Below the pieces are notes generated by a model, which had not been told where the DNA came from, ran no database searches, and saw only the letters and a program-made list of their open reading frames with translations. From positions 1 through 37,398 of the forward strand of contig JAJRTO010000100.1 of the NCBI GenBank assembly GCA_024278235.1: DNA of 37,398 bases, given 5' to 3'. A program made the position numbers and the translations under genes. Position 1 is the first letter of the stretch, and each line of letters begins with the position of its first letter. This DNA is from Candidatus Poribacteria bacterium. Lineage in GTDB: Bacteria > Poribacteria > WGA-4E > JAJRTO01. Below, piece after piece: positions 7,969-15,962 of this stretch.

Positions 7969-10065
7969 TTGGATTGGAGGCTACTGATTCGGAAACATCT
8001 GACGTGGTGGCATCTCTTTGTTGTTCTACTGGTGCTGCATCTTGCTCCCTTGTGGTTCTTCGCTTACTTTCCATCCCAGGATGGGGTGAGCCACATCTAC
8101 AATGCCCATACGCTGAAGGAATATCACAAACATGAAAACTACAAGATGCGGGATGTCTTCAAACTCAATATCACTATTTTCCCCAACTGGATGTCACATC
8201 TGGTGTTGGCGGCACTCCTTTATATTTTCCCTCCACTCATCGCTGAAAAAATCCTCCTGACGTTTGCCATCGGGCTCGTCCCTGTTTCATTCTTCTACTT
8301 CCTCAATGCTATCCATGGACGGGGATTTCTGTTCGGCTGGCTCGGCTTTCTGTTCTCATACAACTACCTTCTCTTGATGGGTTTCTACAACTTTGCCTTG
8401 AGCATCTCGTTTTTCTTCTTGTCTTTTGGCTACTGGTGGAAGCACAGGGAAGATCTTCGTGTGAAGCATGTTGCGGTGCTCTATGGGCTTCTGCTCGTAA
8501 CCTATCTCTGCCACATCGTCTCCTACGGCCTGGTGCTGCTGGCGATGTCAATCACGGCCTTCTGTCTGTGGGGTAGCGAAGCAATCGCTGATGCATGGAA
8601 GGAACGAAAGACGGGAAGCCGGGTCGCCATACTCAACAGCCTGCTACCGAAGCTGAAGCAACTCCTCCTGTTTGCGGGATACATGCTCCCGGCTTACTTC
8701 GTTCTGATGGGCTACTACCTGGATAGCCTGAAAACATATGATACTGGACATCACAGGGGCATGGATTGGATTTCTGATTACTTCTGGAATGTCAAATCAC
8801 TCGTCTATTTTACCGATTGGTATACGAGTATCCCGCTCTATATCCGAGGTTGGCATCTAAACCTCCATCACATTCTGTTGGTAGTCCTGGGAGCAGCCAT
8901 CATGAATTCATTGGTCTACCGTATCCGACGGAGACAATGGCTGCAAAAGACGGATCCATTCCTACTCATTACGATTATCTTTACGCTCATGTTCATCAAA
9001 GCTCCGTGGGGTTTTGGACCGGGAGGCTGGATCAATGATCGCATCCATATCTATATCCTTCTGATGCTGGCCGCATGGCTTGTGCCAGATATTGGAAAGA
9101 TCATGCGATATGGCCTCATAGGGGCCCTGGTTGCCATCTGCCTGGTTCACCTCGGACGCACTGTATACGATTGGGCTCGCCTTGATGGGGAGATTGCCGA
9201 GGCGGTCTCTGGTGCCCAGTTGATGGAGCCGCACACAGTGTATTCCATCCGCAGCCCCGATTGGTTTAAGTCCGACGCGCTGGGCACAGTGAAATACGTC
9301 ACCCCTTTCGTTCATGCAATGGCCTTGTATGGGCTGGCAGCGAACGATATCGGACACCTGGCAAACTACGAAGCTAACTACAAATACTTCCCCATCAACT
9401 ACAATGGAACCTATCAAGGTATGACGCACTATATCGTGGCATGGGCTTATCCGGAGGATGAGACATTTGCAGACATCACGCCGAATTACGACATCATCTA
9501 TGAAACCAAGAACCTGAAGCTATTCCGCATGAAGCTATCCAGTGAACCTGATCTTTCTTTGTGGAGTCGAACCTTCGATGAACGATTGATGATTCGCTTC
9601 GACATGCAGCCTCAGGATGGTGTTACAGCAGAGGGCTATCATGCCATTACCCAGAATACAGGCTATGTCACCGGTAGATTCGGGTGGGTTACGCAGTCGC
9701 CTCGCCATGATTTTCAGGGCAACCAGGAGATCGCTCCGCGTGATAGGGATTATGTTTGGGACACTGATGACGCCGCATTCACCGTCGATGTACCCAACGG
9801 CACTTATCGTGTGATCAACTCCTTTTGTTCAGGGGAAGATAGTACTCATGAAGTGAATATATTGGCGAACGACCAGCCGCTCATTGAGAAGTTCATCGTC
9901 CCTGCCGGCAAAGAGACCGTCGAGCAATCTTCCACTGTGACTGTAACGGAAGGGCATCTTACGCAGGTGATCTACACGTCAAAAAAGCGTGTCCCTGCTG
10001 GAGGAGAACACAATCACTGGATCTGGAATAGTTTTACTGTGGAGCAGCTTCCCCTTGATTTTTAG
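7969..10065 (+). CDS. GT-C-like polytopic membrane protein with C-terminal carbohydrate-binding-like domain
   Basis: A protein of about 698 residues. The first 400 residues contain many hydrophobic helices, from WWHLFVVLLVLHLAPLWFF onward, and the Asp in FPSQDGVSH after the first helix lies where GT-C glycosyltransferases keep their catalytic acid. The last 170 or so residues form a soluble beta-rich domain with FTVDVPNGTYRV, similar to malectin-like or rhamnogalacturonan-binding modules, presumably outside the inner membrane. It may transfer lipid-linked sugars or act in glycan assembly; no exact family assigned. The start is uncertain. The only upstream candidate is TTG at 7969, directly against an AGGAG. 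GGAGG at 7976-7980 would instead favour CTG 7984 or ATT 7987. An in-frame TAG at 7963 rules out earlier starts. Confidence 0.75.
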   Translation: MDWRLLIRKHLTWWHLFVVLLVLHLAPLWFFAYFPSQDGVSHIYNAHTLKEYHKHENYKMRDVFKLNITIFPNWMSHLVLAALLYIFPPLIAEKILLTFAIGLVPVSFFYFLNAIHGRGFLFGWLGFLFSYNYLLLMGFYNFALSISFFFLSFGYWWKHREDLRVKHVAVLYGLLLVTYLCHIVSYGLVLLAMSITAFCLWGSEAIADAWKERKTGSRVAILNSLLPKLKQLLLFAGYMLPAYFVLMGYYLDSLKTYDTGHHRGMDWISDYFWNVKSLVYFTDWYTSIPLYIRGWHLNLHHILLVVLGAAIMNSLVYRIRRRQWLQKTDPFLLITIIFTLMFIKAPWGFGPGGWINDRIHIYILLMLAAWLVPDIGKIMRYGLIGALVAICLVHLGRTVYDWARLDGEIAEAVSGAQLMEPHTVYSIRSPDWFKSDALGTVKYVTPFVHAMALYGLAANDIGHLANYEANYKYFPINYNGTYQGMTHYIVAWAYPEDETFADITPNYDIIYETKNLKLFRMKLSSEPDLSLWSRTFDERLMIRFDMQPQDGVTAEGYHAITQNTGYVTGRFGWVTQSPRHDFQGNQEIAPRDRDYVWDTDDAAFTVDVPNGTYRVINSFCSGEDSTHEVNILANDQPLIEKFIVPAGKETVEQSSTVTVTEGHLTQVIYTSKKRVPAGGEHNHWIWNSFTVEQLPLDF

Positions 10066-10082
10066 TTGCGGTGTGTTATAAT
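10055..10082 (+). promoter_or_regulatory. Sigma70-type promoter for the TIM-barrel gene
   Basis: TTGATT (10055-10060) and a perfect TATAAT (10077-10082) are separated by 16 bases. The -35 box overlaps the end of the upstream gene. Transcription would start near 10089, about 235 bases before the next ATG. Confidence 0.5.
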
Positions 10083-10103
10083 ACCTTCCACAAAATCACC
10101 AGA

Positions 10104-10122
10104 TTCCCTTGACTCAAGGGAA
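10104..10122. promoter_or_regulatory. Perfect 8-bp hairpin TTCCCTTG-ACT-CAAGGGAA
   Basis: A perfect inverted repeat with a 3-base loop sits about 15 bases after the predicted transcription start at 10089. No T-run follows, so it is more likely an operator or a 5'-end mRNA stabilising hairpin than a terminator. It could still help end transcription of the upstream gene. The rest of 10123-10323 shows a 10-base palindrome at 10275-10284 and a strong AAAGGAGG near 10203 that leads only into a 10-codon frame. Confidence 0.5.
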
Positions 10123-10323
10123 CGATCCTAAAAAGGAAGTACCGGTATTTCATACAGTGCGTGGGAAAATCTCATCACGGATGGGACGATTCCATCAACA
10201 AGAAAGGAGGATGCCGCATAGTCCAGTTCTGAGTTATAGGTAACGGATATTGGGTGGACGAACCGACTCAATACTCAGTACTGAACGACAGCTTGAAAGC
10301 TATGCGTTCCCTGCGGCTATCTT

Positions 10324-11610
10324 ATGGAGTGGACAACGCTGGCATCGTTGAGTTTCCTCAGCGTCGCCTTTGCGTCGGATGATACGGTTGAGAGGTTTCC
10401 AATAGGCTACTGGTATGGTCCTCCTGTCGAACATACCAGCGAGAAAACGTATGCCGAAATCGCCGCGGCCCATTTCAATTTGGCCCTTCCTCAAGGCACG
10501 GGTCCTCATCTACCAGAGCAAAATGTTGGGATGCTGGATGTGGCAGCATCGAACAGAATTCGTTGTATTGTTGCAGATGATCGCCTTTCACCGGATCTTC
10601 TTAAGCAACCTGATGGACTCGCGATCCTCGACAAGATCGTGAGTACTTACGAGAGCCATCCCGCTTTTTGGGGCTACTTTATCAAGGATGAACCGAGTTC
10701 GAAGGTGTTTGATGATCTTGCAGATCTACTGGATGCACTTGCTGATCGGGATCCCGATCATCCTGGATTCATCAACCTCTTTCCCAACTACGCGACTCCT
10801 GTTCAGTTGGGGATACGTGGTTATGAGGAATACGTGGAACGATACATGCAGGTGGTCCAACCCGAGATTCTGAGCTATGATCATTATCACTTTCTGAAGA
10901 ATGGCGACCGGCCGGGATTTTTCGAGAATTTACGACTGATTCGCGAAAAGGCCGAGAAATACGCTGTGCCGTTCTGGGCAATCTTGTTGTGTGTCACCCA
11001 CGGACCCTATCGTGATCTGACAGAAGCTGAATTACGGTGGGAAGTGTTTCATAGCCTGGCTTATGGAGCACAAGGAATCCTTTATTTCACCTACTGGACG
11101 CCTCCCTCTGACAAGAAATGGCATTGGCGCAACGGTATCATCTCATGGGATGGGCAGCAGACCGCGCATTATGCCCATGTTCAACGCATCAATGCTGTGA
11201 TTGAAACGCTCGGCCCAACCCTGATGTCATTGCTGTCCACAGGAATTTATCATAGCGGTCGTGTTCCGGAGAATGCAGAGGAGCTGTCTGAGGGAACCGC
11301 GATTTACCGTGCTCAGGGCGGTGATCTGACGTTCGGCTTCTTTGAAGATTCGGAAGAACAGGAGTGGGTACTCGTCGTCAATAGCAATTATCGTAAGGAA
11401 GTGCGGGCAACTTTGAGTATCGTTGAAACGGTGGATCAGGTCGATGAACTCGACAAAAACACCGGAAGAATGCGCCCTCTGCCCATTGGGAACACAGGGG
11501 ATGAACCGGTTCTTCAACTGATGTTAGCCCCCGTAGATGGCCGTTTATTACGTATTGGCAACGCTGTCCCTGTGGATGTGAAGGAAATCCCTGTGAGACG
11601 TCGATTCTGA
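10324..11610 (+). CDS. Glycoside hydrolase-like TIM-barrel protein, probably secreted
   Basis: A 428-residue protein. Residues 1-18 are a short hydrophobic signal ending AFAS. Residues 25-310 look like a TIM barrel of the beta-galactosidase/GH42-like clan: a strand-4 segment HPAFWGYFIKDEPS places Glu123 where an acid/base would sit, and QGILYFTYWTPP resembles a late barrel strand. Residues 330-428 look like a beta-sandwich tail. A clear second catalytic acid was not located, so activity is unproven. No strong ribosome site precedes the ATG, and an in-frame stop 10 codons upstream limits alternatives. The likely role is cleaving or binding sugars outside the cytoplasm. A promoter at 10055-10082 could drive it alone. 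Confidence 0.7.
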   Translation: MEWTTLASLSFLSVAFASDDTVERFPIGYWYGPPVEHTSEKTYAEIAAAHFNLALPQGTGPHLPEQNVGMLDVAASNRIRCIVADDRLSPDLLKQPDGLAILDKIVSTYESHPAFWGYFIKDEPSSKVFDDLADLLDALADRDPDHPGFINLFPNYATPVQLGIRGYEEYVERYMQVVQPEILSYDHYHFLKNGDRPGFFENLRLIREKAEKYAVPFWAILLCVTHGPYRDLTEAELRWEVFHSLAYGAQGILYFTYWTPPSDKKWHWRNGIISWDGQQTAHYAHVQRINAVIETLGPTLMSLLSTGIYHSGRVPENAEELSEGTAIYRAQGGDLTFGFFEDSEEQEWVLVVNSNYRKEVRATLSIVETVDQVDELDKNTGRMRPLPIGNTGDEPVLQLMLAPVDGRLLRIGNAVPVDVKEIPVRRRF

Positions 11611-11730
11611 ACAATAGTGATGGGGCGCGCCATCATGGCACGGTTCATTGTCAGAATGGCAGATAACAGGGGTGCTGGATTCAGAGATGTCGGTCATGAA
11701 CTTTCGCTCGTGAAAATGGGGCGTGAGGGG

Positions 11731-11772
11731 CAATGGGTAAGGCTTGCGGCGGAATGGCGCGATTACCCATTG
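11731..11772. promoter_or_regulatory. 10-bp inverted repeat upstream of the J-protein gene
   Basis: CAATGGGTAA (11731-11740) and TTACCCATTG (11763-11772) are perfect inverted copies 22 bases apart. They lie in the 253-base gap before cbpA, about 90 bases from its ATG. The sequence does not match the CIRCE heat-shock operator. It may be an operator or a structured leader. Nothing else is recognised in the gap. Confidence 0.45.
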
Positions 11773-11863
11773 ACTGCCGACTGTTTTCAGACAGATGTAA
11801 AATCATCAGGCCCGTTTCTTGCTAGTATTCCAATAATCACACTGCTGAAGCGAGGCGAAGGGA

Positions 11864-12757
11864 ATGGCTCAAGACTATTATCAGGTATTAGGCGTCGATA
11901 AGAACGCCTCGGCGGAAGAAATAAAAAAGGCATATCGTCGGATCGCGATGAAGTACCATCCGGACAAGAACCCGGGAGATAAGCAGGCTGAAGAGAAATT
12001 CAAGGAAGCCTCCAACGCCTACGCCGTACTGAGCGATCCCGAGAAACGCCGCCTATACGATCAACAGGGAATCCACGGTCTACACAATGCGGGTTATGAG
12101 GGATTTTCCTCCTCTGAGGACATCTTTCAGCGTAGTGATATTTTTGGTGATATTTTCAGCGAAATCTTCGGATTCGGAAATCTTGGAGATCTCTTCGGCA
12201 GAGGGCGTGCTGCGGGTCATCCATTCAGACAACCGGAACCCGGTAAAGACCTGCGTATCCATCTGAAGATTCCCTTCATAGAGGCTATCAAAGGGACCCG
12301 GCGTGAAATCGAGCTTCAAAGGCAGGATGGACGACGGCGAATTGCGATCAAGATTCCAGCAGGAGTCGAGGATGGGGCGACGCTACGTATGGCGGGACAA
12401 GGGCAGCCGGGAATCAACGGAGGCCCCCCGGGGAACCTCCTCGTCAAGATAGATGTCCAACCGCATCCAACTTTTCGACGCGAGGGGCTGAATCTGATTG
12501 CGGATCTTTCTGTGAGCTTCACCAAAGCCGCATTAGGTGGCGAAATGCGTGTACCAACACTCGATGGACACGCAGTGATCAAGATTCCAAAAGGGACGCA
12601 AAGCGGGCAAATGCTGAGGCTTAAAGAGCAGGGAATTCGTGATGCAAAGGGCAAAAAAGGAGATCTCCTGCTAAGAATACAAATCACTGTACCGAGTAAA
12701 CTGACCCCTCAGCAGGAGAAACTATTGAAGCAACTCGATGAACTTGAGACAAACTGA
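11864..12757 (+). CDS. cbpA: CbpA-type J-domain co-chaperone (no zinc finger)
   Basis: A 297-residue cytoplasmic DnaJ-family protein that would stimulate DnaK ATPase and present substrates. The J domain is residues 4-69, with the DnaK-contacting His32-Pro33-Asp34. A Gly/Phe-rich stretch follows, with [13 protein letters not shown]. Residues 130-290 form two C-terminal substrate-binding barrels, with [18 protein letters not shown] and [14 protein letters not shown]. The four CxxCxGxG zinc-binding repeats of true DnaJ are absent, placing it in the type II CbpA/DjlA-like class. An AAGGGA site precedes the ATG. It converges with the next gene, leaving only 16 bases between stops. A 10-bp inverted repeat lies upstream. 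Confidence 0.93.
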   Translation: MAQDYYQVLGVDKNASAEEIKKAYRRIAMKYHPDKNPGDKQAEEKFKEASNAYAVLSDPEKRRLYDQQGIHGLHNAGYEGFSSSEDIFQRSDIFGDIFSEIFGFGNLGDLFGRGRAAGHPFRQPEPGKDLRIHLKIPFIEAIKGTRREIELQRQDGRRRIAIKIPAGVEDGATLRMAGQGQPGINGGPPGNLLVKIDVQPHPTFRREGLNLIADLSVSFTKAALGGEMRVPTLDGHAVIKIPKGTQSGQMLRLKEQGIRDAKGKKGDLLLRIQITVPSKLTPQQEKLLKQLDELETN

Positions 12758-12773
12758 GAACCATGCAAACCGT

Positions 12774-13325
12774 TCAGGGATCATATCTCACGTTTCCATA
12801 CTCGTCCAAAACAATACGAACGCAGATATCCTCACAGACGGCCCGGAATTCCATCAGGTTCTCACCGTGGGACCGGGGTGAGGATATGGTAAGCTGATCA
12901 TTGCCCAACTGACACCTTAAAGGCATTTTCGGATCGACTAGCAACTCAGGATTCCAGGGGACACGAGTTACATCTGCAAACGCTTGGATAGCCATTATCA
13001 GTGCACGTGTTGGATCATGGGGCCAAGCCGATGTCCCAGCCTTTGCCGCTGCTTCGAGTCCCGACAGCAAACGTTTCCGGTGATCTTTTTGAGAATCTCT
13101 TACCTCCACCTGTCCCCTTCTGATAGCGAGTACAATCACACCAACGAGCAGCGCTACGAAAACCCCGGTTGAGATCAATACAGTCACACGTATCTCGGCA
13201 CGTGCCTGAATGGCGCCGAAATCCTGAAGATGGTGTGGGTAAAACGCACCGTGAGCCGCTATCTGTCGGATAGGTATCAGAAGCACCAGCAGAAAGAGGC
13301 ATGCTATCAGGCCATTCCTGATCAT
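12774..13325 (-). CDS. Two-helix membrane protein of unknown function
   Basis: A 183-residue protein I do not recognise. Residues 1-24 are a hydrophobic signal or first helix (GLIACLFLLVLLIPI), followed by a short His-rich periplasmic stretch AHGAFYPHHLQDFG. A second helix is at about residues 47-68 (VLISTGVFVALLVGVIVLAI). The remaining 110 residues are soluble and start with a basic segment, which suggests they are cytoplasmic. They contain SRSHGENLMEFRAVCEDICVR-like beta structure without a known motif. The gene converges with cbpA and follows the ThuA-like gene on the same strand with a 56-base gap, so it may be co-transcribed with the two secreted proteins. Confidence 0.65.
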   Translation of the reverse strand: MIRNGLIACLFLLVLLIPIRQIAAHGAFYPHHLQDFGAIQARAEIRVTVLISTGVFVALLVGVIVLAIRRGQVEVRDSQKDHRKRLLSGLEAAAKAGTSAWPHDPTRALIMAIQAFADVTRVPWNPELLVDPKMPLRCQLGNDQLTISSPRSHGENLMEFRAVCEDICVRIVLDEYGNVRYDP

Positions 13326-13381
13326 TCGCGTTCATACCCCAATCCATATGGACACACCATCTCCACGATTTGTGGGTACGT

Positions 13382-14146
13382 TCACTGAAGTTTCAGGTTG
13401 CCCCAGGTGAGTGCGACCTTGTCTCGTGAATGTACGGCGAGCGGTCCACGCCAGAACAGGAAATTCTGAAGCACCTCAACAATCAATTCGTTCCCGGTGC
13501 GTCCGAGTGCCTGGAGAACCTGGAGTGAATTGAACACGACATATCCTTTGCCTGCTTGAGCACCCACGAGAATAGGCCAGTTGTTCGAGATGAGGAGTGG
13601 TTCCCAGGGGGCATTGGCTTCATGGGGACCGTCCGCCATGAAATCACCTTGCCCCCATCCCTTGAAATGGTCTTCTGTGATCTCATGAGGTGTCTTCCAG
13701 ATCGGGTGATCCACAAGTTCAACGCCCGCCGCCTCTTCCAGATCATCATCGAAAATGGTGAGCGGTTTAGGCAGGAAATCCTTCTTCCATGTGGAATCTT
13801 GCTGGAAGTCCAGCGTTATGAGATAGCCCCCTTTTTCCACGTATTCGTTGACAACTTTGAAGTTCGCTTTCAGATCCTCGTTCTTATCATAGGCAACCAC
13901 TCCAACGCCGATGACGTCGAATTCCAGGAGGCGGTCCAGCTTGTAATCATCCGTTCCGATGACCTCGTATTCAACCTCAGCGTTTTCGAATGCTTGAACC
14001 TGGACAGCGGCGTCATTTCCGCGTCCCTCGATAAATCCAACCTTGAGTTCCTGAGCCGCAAACACAGAACCTACGCTCAAACCCACCAGGAGCACAAATA
14101 GCAGACATCGCGTCGTGTAAAGACAGAAGTTGGTTCGTATACTCAT
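13382..14146 (-). CDS. Secreted ThuA-like / GATase1-fold protein with WG-type C-terminal tail
   Basis: A 254-residue exported protein. The ATG at 14146 is chosen because GGGAGG lies about 7 bases upstream. Residues 1-31 form a Sec signal ending VFAAQ. The body begins LKVGFIEGRGNDAAV and contains DVIGVGVVAYDKNED, FKVVNEYVEKGGYLITLDFQ and GKGYVVFNSLQVLQALG. This is the order of strands and helices of class I glutamine-amidotransferase-like folds (ThuA and related), but no catalytic Cys is present. A sugar-binding or scaffold role is possible. The last 16 residues, AVHSRDKVALTWGNLK, match the tail of the neighbouring LamG protein. The two genes are 32 bases apart and likely form one operon. Confidence 0.75.
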   Translation of the reverse strand: MSIRTNFCLYTTRCLLFVLLVGLSVGSVFAAQELKVGFIEGRGNDAAVQVQAFENAEVEYEVIGTDDYKLDRLLEFDVIGVGVVAYDKNEDLKANFKVVNEYVEKGGYLITLDFQQDSTWKKDFLPKPLTIFDDDLEEAAGVELVDHPIWKTPHEITEDHFKGWGQGDFMADGPHEANAPWEPLLISNNWPILVGAQAGKGYVVFNSLQVLQALGRTGNELIVEVLQNFLFWRGPLAVHSRDKVALTWGNLKLQ

Positions 14147-14178
14147 GGATTTCCTCCCAACGTCCTCGCGGATCATGT

Positions 14179-14952
14179 TCAGTCATACCCACGTTTGACC
14201 TGTCCCCAGATGGCCGTCAGTTTGCCACGTGCATTCACTGCAAGTACCGAAACGCCCCCTTTCATGAGTTGCTCAATCTCACCCTCCGTAAGAGCTTTTT
14301 TGAAGATAGCAACCTCATCGAGCACCCCCGCGAGATAACGATCGTAATGCCTCATGAATACCAACGGATAGTCGTTCCCACCATATGTATCCTGGCCGAG
14401 GAGAGGCACGGAGGCATCTTCAACGCCATCGATATAGACCTTCACTTCATCATCCGCTTTCATACACACCACGTGATGCCATTCTCCATCATTCACAGGC
14501 GTTGTGCCATCGGCAACCGAGTTCTCGTCGGCAAGGCTCCTCAGGTACAAGGTGATCGTTCCCGTAGGACGGTAATACATCAGGTACCACGGCTTCGTAT
14601 TCGACCTGTCGTGATATCCTTTCGTAATGATGGATGGTGGATCGCCTCCGGCGGCATCTGTCATAATCCAGGCCGCCAGGGTGAAATCGCCCTCAAATTC
14701 CAGAGCATCGGCATCTGGAATAACGACCATGTCATCAACTCCGTCAAACTCCAGACCGCCCCCAAATTTACCGGCAACCCATTTTGGGCCACCTTCTGTT
14801 TCGCCATCGTTCCCCAACCCGGAGGAATCACTGATGGTCGTGCCTTTGCCCTCGTCAAAGAGCCACATCCCTACCAGATCAGGGTCCGGGGCGGCGTTGC
14901 TGATGCTTATGCTCAGCAACAAAATTGCGAACATGCAGATAACTTTGGTCAT
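14179..14952 (-). CDS. Secreted LamG (concanavalin-like) domain protein
   Basis: A 257-residue exported protein. The ATG at 14952 has AAGGAAGG about 8 bases upstream; an open frame extends 17 codons further without such a site. Residues 1-21 are a signal peptide (VICMFAILLLSISISNA). Residues 25-225 form one LamG jelly-roll: LVGMWLFDEGKG, GLEFDGVDD, FTLAAWIM, WHHVVCMKADDEVKVYIDG and AGVLDEVAIFKKALTEGEI are classic signatures. Such domains bind glycans or Ca2+. The C-terminus ends with AVNARGKLTAIWGQVK, closely similar to the tail of the next protein. A strong promoter with an overlapping inverted repeat lies upstream. Confidence 0.92.
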   Translation of the reverse strand: MTKVICMFAILLLSISISNAAPDPDLVGMWLFDEGKGTTISDSSGLGNDGETEGGPKWVAGKFGGGLEFDGVDDMVVIPDADALEFEGDFTLAAWIMTDAAGGDPPSIITKGYHDRSNTKPWYLMYYRPTGTITLYLRSLADENSVADGTTPVNDGEWHHVVCMKADDEVKVYIDGVEDASVPLLGQDTYGGNDYPLVFMRHYDRYLAGVLDEVAIFKKALTEGEIEQLMKGGVSVLAVNARGKLTAIWGQVKRGYD

Positions 14953-15027
14953 CGTTACATCCTTCCTTTGAGATCGTAAGTGATTCTCAAGAACACCGCC
15001 CAACTTCCTAAATCGGCTGATAGCCAG

Positions 15028-15089
15028 GGTAGAATCTTGGGCCGCGAAAAAATGAGCACATCGATAGGCAATTGTGTTCAGATTCTACC
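15028..15089. promoter_or_regulatory. 10-bp inverted repeat, candidate looping operator
   Basis: GGTAGAATCT (15028-15037) and AGATTCTACC (15080-15089) are perfect inverted copies with 42 bases between them. The upstream arm covers the -10 box of the minus-strand LamG promoter. The downstream arm lies about 45 bases into the transcript. Since one arm is not transcribed, a DNA operator pair is more likely than an RNA hairpin. Confidence 0.6.
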
Positions 15090-15110
15090 AGCAAACACTG
15101 GTTATGTCAA
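15082..15110 (-). promoter_or_regulatory. Strong sigma70-type promoter of the LamG gene
   Basis: On the minus strand a perfect TTGACA (15110-15105) and TAGAAT (15087-15082) are separated by 17 bases. Transcription would begin near 15075, about 120 bases before the LamG ATG. The -10 box is embedded in one arm of the inverted repeat. Confidence 0.65.
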
Positions 15111-15168
15111 CAGTTTCTCCACATCACCACTTGGTCGGAGGTTCAGGTAGTCTTTTACATACTGTGCA

Positions 15169-15600
15169 TCAGAACAAAGTAGAATCGAGCAAAACGAAGC
15201 TGTGTGCTTCTGCATTCCCCTGGTTTTCTGACCAGTAAATCCACTTTGCGCCCGTTGCTATCTGCCCATCGTTGATAGCTGTTTGCCAGATGATCTTCGC
15301 GATTGCTAAGCAGCGCGAGTCCACACGTGGCGCAGTTATCCAAAAAGCACAGATACTATTCATTGATAGTCTGGTTTCAGCTATAAACATCATTCCCCCA
15401 GTTGCCAGATTATGCATGGTTGCTTTGTGTCGTCTGACAACAACTTCCTGGGGTAGCAAGACCTGGTAGGTCATCGGAAGCTGAACGTTGTAGCGAGAGG
15501 ATCGTCGTTTTTCCTCGTCCCCTGGCAGCAGATGTTGCCTACTGCCCTTTGCTACGCCTATTAGCTGAACAATCAGGTCTGTGGAGGGATTCTGCGGCAT
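15169..15600 (-). CDS. PilZ-like domain protein
   Basis: A 143-residue soluble protein. The ATG at 15600 is preceded by GGAG 8 bases upstream. Residues 31-120 resemble a PilZ barrel, the family that binds cyclic di-GMP. The first binding motif RxxxR is present (Arg32 to Arg36 in KRRSSR). The second, normally [D/N]xSxxG, reads NLATGG at 64-69, with the Ser replaced by Ala. Later strands ICAFWITAP and ATGAKWIYW fit the barrel. Binding of the dinucleotide is therefore uncertain. No partner domain is fused, so it could regulate motility or exopolysaccharide export in trans. Downstream lies the LamG promoter; upstream is the scarred intergenic region. Confidence 0.65.
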   Translation of the reverse strand: MPQNPSTDLIVQLIGVAKGSRQHLLPGDEEKRRSSRYNVQLPMTYQVLLPQEVVVRRHKATMHNLATGGMMFIAETRLSMNSICAFWITAPRVDSRCLAIAKIIWQTAINDGQIATGAKWIYWSENQGNAEAHSFVLLDSTLF

Positions 15601-15789
15601 AGGAGTATCTCCAAACCATTGAAGGCATAAGATCACACTCACGTTTCGTGGAATTGTAGGAATAGAAATTGTAGGAACAATCTCCTGGACATGATTTGGT
15701 CCACGTTTTTACTTTATCGCAACATGATCAGGTTGTCAAGTGTCAAGCTGGTCTTCAGGGATTTCCCGGGTATGTTTCGCTGTTAGTGT
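15601..15789. other. Gene-free region upstream of the PilZ-like gene
   Basis: No gene was found. It contains a two-copy direct repeat AATTGTAGGAA at 15652-15662 and 15667-15677 (15-base period) and a short palindrome TGGAC/GTCCA at about 15685-15702. These could be promoter-region elements of the PilZ-like gene or IS insertion scars. Confidence 0.4.
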
Positions 15790-15915
15790 GGCTTCGAGGT
15801 CTCCTCGACGCAGGTGAGCCAGGACGAACAAGTCCGCGATGCAGCCGTTCTCATTGCCGCCGGTTCCACTCCTGATGGCAAACGTAAGATTCTGGGGATC
15901 TCGTCGGAGGCTTGA
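15790..15915 (+). pseudogene. IS256/mutator-type transposase remnant
   Basis: A plus-strand frame reads GFEVSSTQVSQ, then DEQVRDAAVLIAAG and DGKRKILGIS, and stops at 15913-15915. Both blocks are typical of IS256-family (mutator-like) transposases: the first resembles the helix before the catalytic core, the second the strand after the first catalytic Asp. In intact enzymes about 40 residues carrying that Asp lie between them; here they are missing, so the fragment has an internal deletion. A further stretch near 15920-15975 resembles the PWQRCQFH segment that comes later in these proteins, out of frame. No terminal repeats remain. It cannot be active. Confidence 0.7.
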
Positions 15916-15962
15916 CTGACAGTTCTTAGAAATTCCCCAGGCAGCGACAGTTCTGTTTTCCC

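Noticed and set aside
11731-11772. CIRCE heat-shock operator before cbpA
   Set aside because: The arms and spacing differ from TTAGCACTC-N9-GAGTGCTAA; kept only as an unnamed inverted repeat.
11617-11901. 94-codon frame running into cbpA
   Set aside because: It overlaps the cbpA start, has no family match and contains the inverted repeat; it is more likely non-coding.
14269-14979. 236-codon plus-strand frame opposite the LamG gene
   Set aside because: It has no recognisable domain or ribosome site, while the minus strand has a signal peptide and LamG motifs.
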